Assembly: GCA_963556255.1 (NCBI GenBank)
Contig: OY744613.1
Location: 42,997,861 to 43,061,860 of the forward strand
Length of the DNA: 64,000 nucleotides
Direction: 5' to 3'
From: Allolobophora icterica
Taxonomy: Eukaryota > Annelida > Clitellata > Crassiclitellata > Lumbricidae
Shown: positions 55,985 through 64,000 of the stretch, piece by piece
Layout: each line of letters opens with the position of its first letter
Numbering within the stretch: position 1 is the stretch's first letter
Program-made: the position numbers and the translations under genes
Notes under the pieces: generated by a model
The model's database searches: none
Told to the model about the DNA's origin: nothing
What the model saw: only the letters and a program-made list of their open reading frames with translations

Positions 55985-57113
55985 GACTTACACAGCACCG
56001 GATTCTGTGCCGTCCGTGGTGCCACGTCATAATTACGACGTCGTCTTTAAATACCAGAATCACGTTCAACCTACTGCGGGATATTTGCCTCACACGTTTC
56101 ATTCTGTTTTACCTTCATTAACTTCTTGGCATACTTTTGTGGATTGGTGTTCTCAGCCGTTGTATAAAGGTGTTTGTACGGAATTTCCGTTTCTTATTAC
56201 CTTGGCCAACAACTTTACTAATCAAACGTATCATAAGTTTTACGATATTCTTCAATCTGTTTATGATCCTCTGCCTGAGTCTCCTCTTCCTGTTAATATC
56301 GCTAAAAGAAAGCGGTCATTGTTTCCGTTCCAGGGAAAGATAGCAGGTTCGTTGTTAAGAACGGTTTCTGAGGATGATCTACAAATTATTGTGTCTCACG
56401 TTAATGCTTTGACTAAATCTCAGTCACAGTTGCTTTCTGGTTTTCAAAAGCAGACTGATCATATGTCTTCTTTTATGACTTTGTCGCAGGCGCGGATGAA
56501 TAGTTTCGAGGATTTATTGCAGAAACAGTACGCTGCTTTGATTGACTCTGTTAGAGAGAGTGGAACAGAAATGGGCAGTTCAGCTTAGTGACAATTTAAA
56601 TTTTGTGTTGTTTAAGTTGTTTTCTACACTTTTTGATTCTCTTTTAATTCAGCAACAAGCTCAGGAATTATGTGGTTCGGCTGAAATGTTAACTGCAGGA
56701 TTTTTGTCTTCTTCTCTGGTACCTGCTTCTGCAATCAGACATACCATTACGGCTATTGAGACTCAACTTAATGAACCTCCTCGTGGCGTTAGGGTAGCTC
56801 ATCGTGATCCCGCTTATTATTATTCCTCTCATAATTTTCTGGTTTTTCGTAATGAGTCGGATTTGTACATTACATTGAAATTTCCGTTGGTTTCTACGCA
56901 TGTCACTTCACTTCATGTTTATTCTGCTATTAAATTTTCATCTCGAGTTCCTTTTCATAACGATTGAAATCTTCTTACACTAATGTCTCCCCCCGCTTAT
57001 TTCCTACTCTCTTCTACTTTTGAGTATTTTGCAGAACTCACTCAACCTTTAGTTCGTGCGAATCAATTCTCTGTTGATTTACTTTTGCATTACACTAATA
57101 CATCATGTTTATG
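55985..57113 (+). pseudogene. env-like: F-like envelope glycoprotein, longest copy, broken
   Basis: The longest envelope segment in the window. Seen in order: VVPRHNYDVVFKYQNHVQ, SWHTFVDWCSQPLYKGVC, ANNFTNQTYHKFYDILQ, a furin-type KRKRS site (about 56307) followed by a fusion-peptide-like LFPFQGKIAGSLL, a long heptad region (IVSHVNALTKSQSQLLSGF, MNSFEDLLQKQYAALID), then in the next frame DSLLIQQQAQELCGSAEMLT, ASAIRHTITAIETQLNEPPR, VFRNESDLYITLKFPLV, and after a stop FEYFAELTQPLVR. Known family role: class I-like fusion protein of baculoviruses and errantiviruses, active at cellular membranes. Breaks: signal-peptide region lost, frame change near 56545-56580, stop at 56965-56967, truncation at 57113 where R1 begins. 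Not functional as it stands. Confidence 0.8.
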
Positions 57114-57115
57114 TA

Positions 57116-57716
57116 ACAGGGTTGGGGATCATTGCAGTTGTGTTTGTACAGATAGTTAGTTAGTACATGCTTGCAAGAGTGCATATAAAAATATCTCTGA
57201 TGGGAAACTATGAGTTATGCCTGACCGACACCCCAAATGCTATCAGATGTCAGTATACGGCTAGGAGAGATAGCGAGCGATGTAGAGGTGCAGTTGGCCT
57301 GAGTGTGGGGCTGATTGACTAAGTTACATTTGGTCACTTGGAGCGCGGGCTATCAATACTCGGGGATATGCCTTGGGAGCAGTGTTGGTTGTAGTGGTGG
57401 GCAAGTAATTTTTGGAGATGGTCTTATAATTAGAACAAGGTAGGCCTACATACTGGTCGACTGGTTACCCAGATGAGTTGGCTAGTCTGGCAGGCCGACT
57501 GTAGGCAGATGAGGGTGTTAGTAGTATTTGGAAGAAGAGGATAGATTGGGAGCCAGAAAAGGTTTAAGAGGTAGGACCGCAGGCAAGTAGGGCAGTCAGA
57601 ACTTGGACGTGAAGCTGGTGGACGCTGACCGAGAGCAAGCGAGCGTTGTGACGGAACGAGATGATGCCTGTAGGAGACGACTGACTAGACAGCTTGAACA
57701 ATGGAATAGAGATAAG
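57116..57716 (+). repeat. R1 repeat, copy 3
   Basis: Full-length relative to the 9.85 kb copy: ATCATTGCAGTTGTGTTTG, GAGTGCATATAAAAATATC, TTTTTGGAGATGGTCTTATA, GTAGGCAGATGAGGGTG, AGCAAGCGAGCGTTGTGACG, CAGCTTGAACAATGGAATAG. It begins 2 bp after envelope homology ends. Confidence 0.75.
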
Positions 57717-57719
57717 TAA

Positions 57720-58054
57720 ATTTCCACCGTCTATCCAGGGGGCATCGGCTCTGGCAGGATAACGATCCGAAACATACAAGCAGATCGACGGTGAAATGGA
57801 TGGATCAGAACGGCATTAACCAATGGCCAACAACTCCAGAATATCCTGATATCAACCCAATCGAGAGACCGTGGGCAGCTCTTAAATATCATATCCGCCG
57901 CCGAACAAAGCCGAGAAATAAAGATGAACTCACGCAGGGCATCGGAGACTTCTGGGCAACAGTAGACCCTGCAATGTGTGTACGATATATAAAACACATC
58001 CCAAAGGCTGCGCAACTAATTGTCGCAAATGCGGGAGGACCTGCTAGGCATTGA
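57720..58054 (+). pseudogene. Tc1/mariner transposase C-terminal fragment
   Basis: Reads, in one frame after a small break at about 57755, HRLWQDNDPKHTSR-like, then VKWMDQNGINQWPTTPEYPD, INPIERPWAALKYHIRRR, ELTQGIGDFWATVDPAMCVR, YIKHIPKAAQLIVANAGG and a stop. The D-N-D-P-K-H and P-D-x-N-P-I-E motifs hold the second and third catalytic acids (Asp, Glu) of DDE Tc1/mariner enzymes. The DNA-binding half and the first Asp are missing and no terminal repeat is seen on the left; R1 sequence abuts it. Confidence 0.9.
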
Positions 58055-58235
58055 AACTTTTTTACTAAAGTTGCGACTACTTTGCACGCATTGTAGCCAT
58101 CTAAATAAGTAATCGTTATTATGACACTGTTGTCCGTTGTTAATTCTTTCTCAAAACACACACACATACATGTAGCTCTAAATGCCCAATTTGTGGTCTC
58201 TACCCTTAAACTTTCACCCGTGTTTATTCTTTGAG

Positions 58236-60808
58236 TTAACCCATATAAGCCTACGATCCTTTATAAAGTATCTATGTTTAATTAATTGCAAATCTGTAAT
58301 CTTGCAATATAATGTCTATGCTGCAATAAACATGGCGTATCTTGTATCTATTGTTGACGTCCGTTTTTAAGTTTTACTTAAATTTTTTCATTTCGTATGA
58401 AATATAGATACGTTTTGAAGTTTAATTGCATTTTATGGAATCCCGAAAAAGGTTAGCTCATAAATTTATTTGTTTCTTTGAAAACCAGTATTTTATTGAT
58501 TAGTATATTACTAATTAGTGTTCTTAGTCAGTATGTTTATTGCCCGTGCGCGGGGCATGATTGGTTTATGAATAAAATGTTTTTATTGTCGATCCTTTAT
58601 AAAGGATCGTAGGGACACGATATACCTAAAAATTAACATATGTATAACATGTGTAGTTTTCAACAAACATACTACTGAAACCACTTTGATTGGTCTTGTA
58701 TTTCAGGTACACAGCGAATGAAGTCATTTCCATGGTGGAGTCCGGGTTCTTTGACAACCCAGACATTTACATCACGCCGCCAGATGGCGTTCAGACGGAC
58801 GAGGACAGCGCGGACGAGGATCAGGGTGGACTGATCGACAACCTGAACGGACATCAACTGCAGGCCGAGGCTGAAGTTGTCGTCAGAACCAACCGCTACT
58901 ATCGGATGCGACCGAGCGATGACAGTGATGAGGAAGACGTCGAGGAGTCATCTCACGACGAACTTCCAGGACCGTCATCGACGAAGAGGCGAAGGACCCC
59001 AGCGAGTTCTAAGCCGAAGTCAGGGGCCAGGAAGTGGACCAAGGACGATCTACCGGTATGTGCAACAGAAGCGTTCGAAGCTACTGGTACAAGGCGAGGG
59101 TTGCGTGCTGTGGACGAGGACTGGACTCCTACCATCTGGTTTGAACAATTCTTCTCTGAAGATATAATACAATTGATGGTAAACGAGAGCATTTTGTATG
59201 CCAAGTTCCGTGGTAATCACCAGTTCACGGTCGACGGCAAAGACATCCGCGCGTTCCTGGCTGTGCTGATCTTATCTGGCTACGTTACGTTTCCTAGGCG
59301 CCGTATGTACTGGGAACAAGCTGCTGACTGTCGTAACTCTCTGGCCGCAGGCTTCATGAATCATGACGCGTGACCGGTTCGATGAGATCATGCGTTATTT
59401 CCACCTGGCAGACAACAACCGGTTGGACAAGGATGACAAGTTCGCCAAATTGCGGCCACTCTTCAACATTCTCAACCAGTCATTCCTGAAGATGTTTCGC
59501 CATGAGACCCACCTCTCGATTGACGAGTCGATGGTACCGTACTTCGGTCACCACGGATGCAAACAGTTTATCCGTGGCAAACCGATTAGATTCGGTTACA
59601 AGATGTGGTGCCTCAACAGTACCCTGGGCTACCTGGTACAGTTCCAAGCCTATCAGGGCAAGGGTTCGGTGACAAATCAGGAGCTTGGATTAGGAGGCTC
59701 TGTCGTCGTTGATCTCATCAATAGTCTACCTGAAGGACCGAAGTACAAGTTGTTTTTCGACAACTTCTTTACGTCGCTTCGCCTGCTGGACCACCTGACT
59801 GACCATGGCTTTGGAGCTACCGGAACTCTGAGAGCGAACCGCACGGACAAGTGTCCACTGATCACGCCAGCAGCAATGAAAAAGAAGGATCGCGGCCACA
59901 TTGATCATCGCTACGACCAGACTGGAAAAGTCATCGTCATCCGCTGGCACGACAACAGTCCAGTAACAATTGCATCAAACGTGTATGGTGTCCAGCCAGT
60001 TGACAAGGCAAAGAGGTGGTCCAGCGCTGCCAAGAAAGAAATCCTGGTGACCCAGCCTGCAGCGATCAAGCAGTATAACGTCTGTATGGGCGGCACCGAT
60101 CGGATGGATCAGAATATCGGCTGCTACCGTACCAGCATCCGGTCGAAGAAGTGGTGGTGGCCACTGTTCAATTACATGATGGACGTGTCGATCCAAAACG
60201 CATTCTACCTGTACAAGAGATCGCCTGCCTACAGCCAACGCCGTTTGGACCTTCTCGGCTTCAGGCGTGAGATCGTCGAGGTATATAGCCAGAGGTATGC
60301 ACAAAGGCTAAACATTCAGCAGTCGAATGGCAGGGCCACTCGAATTGGCGACTGGAGGGTCTCAACCGAGATCCGTCTAGATCGTCTGGATCATCTGCCA
60401 CTTTACGTCGACAAGCAAAAACAGTGTGATGTTTGCAAGAAGAAGGCGAACTTCGTTTGCCAGAAGTGCACTAGTGGCGGTGCACCTGTTGGCCTGCACC
60501 CAAAGGACTGCTTTGTGCGCTACCACACGGAGTAACTGAGAAGTGTTGATCAACTGTAGAAACAGTGCACTGTGACAATTATGATATTTTTGGTGTCGTT
60601 ATGTTGAGGCAGAATGTTTTTTTTCCCAAAGTAAAAGTTCTGCTGTATGCCTATGATCCTTTATAAAGGATCACCTTTTATAGAACAAAAAATACTACTA
60701 ATTGTGAAAATATTTTCAAAAGTGATTTAATATCTCAATAAGACTTGTATGAAGAACAACTCATATCAGCATAACATGCAAATTCACATTTAGGCATATA
60801 TGGGTTAA
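58236..60808 (+). mobile_element. piggyBac element 2 (complete ends)
   Basis: TTAA at 58236-58239 and 60805-60808 flank terminal repeats beginning CCCATATA(A/T)GCCTA. The subterminal palindromic word GATCCTTTATAAAGGATC appears at about 58592 and 60655, and as a half-palindrome at about 58255. Length 2.57 kb, the size of an autonomous piggyBac. It carries the 58706-60535 transposase. Confidence 0.92.
58706..60535 (+). pseudogene. piggyBac transposase with a single frameshift
   Basis: A good acceptor (TTGTATTTCAG) ends at about 58706, so the exon likely starts there; the first ATG within is not the true start. Part 1 (to 59373) has an acidic N-terminus (TDEDSADED, DDSDEEDVEE), a basic KRRRTP, then the domain entry (DWTPTIWFEQFFSEDIIQLM, FPRRRMYWEQ). 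It ends at a TGA caused by a shift at about 59362-59374. Part 2 (59363-60535) holds all three catalytic Asp motifs: HLSIDESMVPYFG, KLFFDNFFTSLRLL and MGGTDRMDQ. It also has the C-terminal Cys-rich domain (QCDVCKKKANFVCQKC). Total about 610 residues, normal for the family. Apart from the shift the gene looks intact. Confidence 0.93.
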
Positions 60809-60953
60809 GAGAAATATAAGTCATAGCCCCCGGAGGCTAGAATGCGATGATGGACCTATTCAGCGCCTTTTCGCGCAATTACCTCATATTCAACCAATGG
60901 GATATTTGGGATGACTGGGTAATTATAAGGCCTATATTCCTCCAATCGCGCTA
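60809..60953. other. Spacer between piggyBac element 2 and array 3
   Basis: Contains TCATAGCCCCCGG and a CCAAT-type sequence at about 60894. No gene seen. Confidence 0.3.
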
Positions 60954-61244
60954 ATGGCCACAGGGAGATACACTGTTACAGCTCGATCTGAGAAGAACAG
61001 TCCCATTGCAGACCGCGTTGTTGACCAAGAACAACCTTCTGAAGAGCTCAATTCTTCCACCTTAGCACAACTGCTTTACTTCCTCGATTCAGACGAAGAA
61101 GATAACATCAACAGCCAACTCATGACACAAGAACAGTCGTCACCTCGCCATTTAGGTAATAAATTGACAACGAAGACAACGCATTGCGTCAACCTGACGA
61201 ATGCAACGGCAAATACAGCTGGTCCTACACTACTGGTCCCATGA
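60954..61244 (+). CDS. N-terminal segment leading into the 132-bp satellite
   Basis: ATG 60954 opens MATGRYTVTARSEKNSPIAD, homologous to the 129-bp unit (ARSEKNSAIAVRAF), then DQEQPSEELNSSTLAQLLYF, LDSDEEDNINSQLMTQEQ. The latter block recurs after the array at 62760-62885 as DQEQPAEDLDTSTIAQLIYF, LDSDEADNLNSQLMTPNQ. The frame stops at 61244, just inside the first 132-bp unit, whose own frame is one base off. A duplicated acidic helix bracketing a satellite suggests the array expanded inside a coding gene. No known domain. Confidence 0.4.
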   Translation: MATGRYTVTARSEKNSPIADRVVDQEQPSEELNSSTLAQLLYFLDSDEEDNINSQLMTQEQSSPRHLGNKLTTKTTHCVNLTNATANTAGPTLLVP

Positions 61245-62540
61245 TGAACCTTTGGAGGCCGAGAACGGAGACAGCTTGCTGCAGAGAGAGAGACATCAGA
61301 TGAGTAATGCCAATTCAGATCGGGCGTTTGACCAAGAACAACCTATACAGCTGGTCCTACACTACTGGTCCCATGATGAACCTTTGGAGGCCGAGAACGG
61401 AGACAGCTTGCTGCAGAGAGAGAGACATCAGATGAGTAATGCCAATTCAGATCGGGCGTTTGACCAAGAACAACCTATACAGCTGGTTCTACACTACTGG
61501 TCCCATGATGAACCTTTGGAGGCCGAAAACGGAGACAGCTTGCTGCAGAGAGAGAGACATCAGATGAGTAATGCCAATTCAGATCGGGCGTTTGACCAAG
61601 AACAACCTATACAGCTGGTCCTACACTACTGGTCCCATGATGAACCTTTGGAGGCCGAAAACGGAGACAGCTTGCTGCAGAGAGAGAGAGACATCAGATG
61701 AGTAATGCCAATTCAGATCGGGCGTTTGACCAAGAACAACCTATACAGCTGGTTCTACACTACTGGTCCCATGATGAACCTTTGGAGGCCGAAAACGGAG
61801 ACAGCTTGCTGCAGAGAGAGAGACATCAGATGAGTAATGCCAATTCAGATCGGGCGTTTGACCAAGAACAACCTATACAGCTGGTTCTACACTACTGGTC
61901 CCATGATGAACCTTTGGAGGCCGAAAACGGAGACAGCTTGCTGCAGAGAGAGAGACATCAGATGAGTAATGCCAATTCAGATCGGGCGTTTGACCAAGAA
62001 CAACCTATACAGCTGGTTCTACACTACTGGTCCCATGATGAACCTTTGGAGGCCGAAAACGGAGACAGCTTGCTGCAGAGAGAGAGACATCAGATGAGTA
62101 ATGCCAATTCAGATCGGGCGTTTGACCAAGAACAACCTATACAGCTGGTCCTACACTACTGGTCCCATGATGAACCTTTGGAGGCCGAAAACGGAGACAG
62201 CTTGCTGCAGAGAGAGAGAGACATCAGATGAGTAATGCCAATTCAGATCGGGCGTTTGACCAAGAACAACCTATGCAGCTGGTTCTACACTACTGGTCCC
62301 ATGATGAACCTTTGTAGGCCGAAAACGGAGACAGCTTGCTGCAGAGAGAGAGACATCAGATGAGTAATGCCAATTCAGATCGGGCGTTTGACCAAGAACA
62401 ACCTATACAGCTGGTTCTACACTACTGGTCCCATGATGAACCTTTGGAGGCCGAAAACGGAGACAGCTTGCTGCAGAGAGAGAGAGACATCAGATGAGTA
62501 ATGCCAATTCAGATCGGGCGTTTGACCAAGAACAACCTGC
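61201..62540 (+). repeat. 132-bp coding satellite, array 3 (10 units)
   Basis: Unit starts (CAGCTGGT) at 61216, 61348, 61480, 61612, 61746, 61878, 62010, 62142, 62276 and 62408. Spacing is 132 bp except after units 4 and 8, where an extra GA makes 134. Peptide unit: IQLVLHYWSHDEPLEAENGD, SLLQRERHQMSNANSDRAFD, QEQP (44 residues). Frames 61201-61701 and 61698-62231 cover four units each. Unit 9 has a TAG in TTTGTAGGCC. The GGAGGCC and GCCA(A)TTCAGATCG words align it with the 129-bp satellite. Confidence 0.95.
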
Positions 62541-62885
62541 TGAATACAACTCATGACACAAGAACAGTGGTCACCTCGCCATTTAGGTAATAAATTGACA
62601 ACGAAGACAACGCATTACGTCAACCTGACGAATGCAACGGCAAATACAGCTGGTCCTACACTACTGGTCCGATGATGAACCTTTGGAGGCCGAAAACGGA
62701 GACAGCTTGCTGCAGAGAGACATCAGATGAGTAATGCCAATTCAGATCGGGTGTTTGACCAAGAACAACCTGCTGAAGATCTCGATACTTCCACCATAGC
62801 ACAACTGATTTACTTTCTCGATTCAGACGAAGCTGATAACCTCAACAGCCAACTCATGACACCGAACCAGTCTCATATTTCCTAA
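62541..62885 (+). repeat. Right flank of array 3
   Basis: 62553-62660 repeats 61121-61230 (CATGACACAAGAACAGT, CACCTCGCCATTTAGG, AACGAAGACAACGCATT), followed by one shortened 132-bp unit (62645-62765) and the acidic DQEQPAEDLDTS block ending in TAA at 62883. Confidence 0.8.
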
Positions 62886-63500
62886 ATGTTTATGGCATTT
62901 GTAACTGCCGTCTTATCAGCCAATCACAGGTCGACACACATATTTAACGGCCAGAGTACACACCATAATAAAACTTGACATTAAGAGTCTTGGTAACTGA
63001 AGCCTCTCGATCGTCGTGACGGGTGAATGATATCACAGGTTTGGTTTAGTGCTTCACATTCTAATGTAAGTTCGCTGTAACAGTTTTATCATGAATCTAA
63101 TGTAAGTTCGTTGCTGCAATAATTATGTTTTCAGTCGTCATGTTCATTTCTTTCATTTTCCTTATAAGTGACCTGCGTTCCCACACCCAATTAGGTTCAT
63201 CATTGTGAGGTAAGAATATAACCTCGTCATAGTATCATCAGTGGTTGCCTAGAAATGCGGCAGTCGGGCTGGAGACCGTGTCTTTCTGGAATCGCTGCGT
63301 GGTTGGAGAACATTTTCTGTGAATTTCAGTATGAGAGTTTTACTTCGTTCTCGATATGTTCATTGTGAGTTTCGCTTCTATATTTTAATATTACAATTTC
63401 GGTCACCTGCTACTGATTTCGTTTCGTCGATTAAAGTAATTTTTTATGCTGATCGAGTAGTTCCTTTCTTCTAAGAGCTAGTTTCCCGCAGTAAGCTATA
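62886..63500 (+). repeat. LTR-like segment, family M, copy 3
   Basis: CCAATCACAGG, ATATTTAACGGCC (weak TATA region), CATAATAAAACTTG, donor-like words CTAATGTAAGTTCG (twice), CAGTCGTCATGTTCA, GAATTTCAGTATGAGAG, ending GAGCTAGTTTCCC at 63474. Matches 9420-9660 and 3400-3515 in parts. Confidence 0.55.
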
Positions 63501-64000
63501 TAAGTATCACAATGTAGAAGTGGGCCACAGACATTGTTGATCAGGGAAACGAGAGGGAACAGAATCGATGGGACCCTAGAGAGAAGTAGCATAGGATCCA
63601 GTAATTAAGTTATGAATTAAACAAGAGATAAACGGAATTAAACACCAAAACGGAATTGGCACGAAACAACTCTGGACTTAGTGCAAATTAAATATCAACA
63701 ATCAGCCAGCAGGAATGAAGTAGATCTAGAGATGGAGGCTGAGTTTGCAATTGGAGTTCCTATGGTTCAGGAGATGGAGCAAGGCAGTCGGGGAACGAAG
63801 GGCTCGGACATGTATTGTCACCGGAAGCAGTGTGTGATGCAAGTAGGTGGAGTCACATGCAGTCAGTCTATTGATCGCCAGAATAAAGGGTTGAGGAAGA
63901 GACCAGGGAAGGTTGGAGTTAGCCGTGCCATAGGGAGGATAATTATAATATAGAAAATTTAGGAAGAGAGGATATTCGGGTCGCGGGTTTGGGACATATT
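63501..64000. other. Purine-rich leader-like end of window
   Basis: GA-rich and non-coding in appearance, as after other LTR-like ends here. A 90-codon frame (63681-63953) has no recognisable motif. Confidence 0.3.

Noticed and set aside
59677..60304. Minus-strand frames opposite the piggyBac transposase
   Set aside because: Shadows of a strongly biased coding sequence.

Overview
The window is eukaryotic, metazoan-type DNA made almost entirely of mobile elements. Nothing is operon-like. AG/GT splice signals and AATAAA-like signals are visible. I found no convincing host gene, rRNA, tRNA or CRISPR array. The mix points to an invertebrate animal, possibly marine: Ty3/gypsy elements with a baculovirus-F-like envelope, two piggyBac elements, a CR1/L2-type LINE whose tail carries a motif ending in TATATAGCGCC, a Penelope-like fragment and a Tc1/mariner fragment. 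The species cannot be named from the sequence.

Layout. 0-9 kb: a broken gag, a transposase-associated exon, a repeat carrying a von Willebrand A fragment, a roughly 1 kb tandem duplication and a truncated Ty3/gypsy reverse transcriptase. 9-22.4 kb: LTR-like ends, an R1 repeat family, an acidic GC-rich gag-like relic, an internally deleted piggyBac with intact TTAA ends (13.07-14.30 kb), envelope-tail and Penelope-like fragments, an integrase-to-envelope segment and a PPPY-bearing gag-like frame. 22.6-44.2 kb: repeated LTRs followed by a conserved, apparently undescribed protein family ('ORF-X', C-x4-C-x-H), envelope segments, and a LINE inserted in an LTR. 44.2-57.1 kb: a second, insertion-laden copy of the 29.8-35.6 kb retroelement cluster, including a 3.06 kb terminal-inverted-repeat transposon embedded in (TA)n and encoding a 38-residue tandem-repeat protein. 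57-64 kb: an R1 copy, a mariner fragment, a complete-ended but frameshifted piggyBac and a 132-bp coding satellite.

How the parts fit. Fragments from several copies suggest one family of envelope-bearing LTR elements. Its LTRs carry a TATA box and a splice donor. An acceptor precedes ORF-X. Integrase is followed by a pol C-terminal extension, then an F-like envelope with a furin-type site, a transmembrane segment and a long conserved tail, then the 3' LTR. No single copy here is complete and every envelope copy is broken. The most notable signals are ORF-X, the long envelope tail, the 1.5 kb near-identical block shared by 27.5 and 37.7 kb, the large cluster duplication, and several tandem arrays whose unit lengths (114, 129, 132 bp) are multiples of three and stay largely open.
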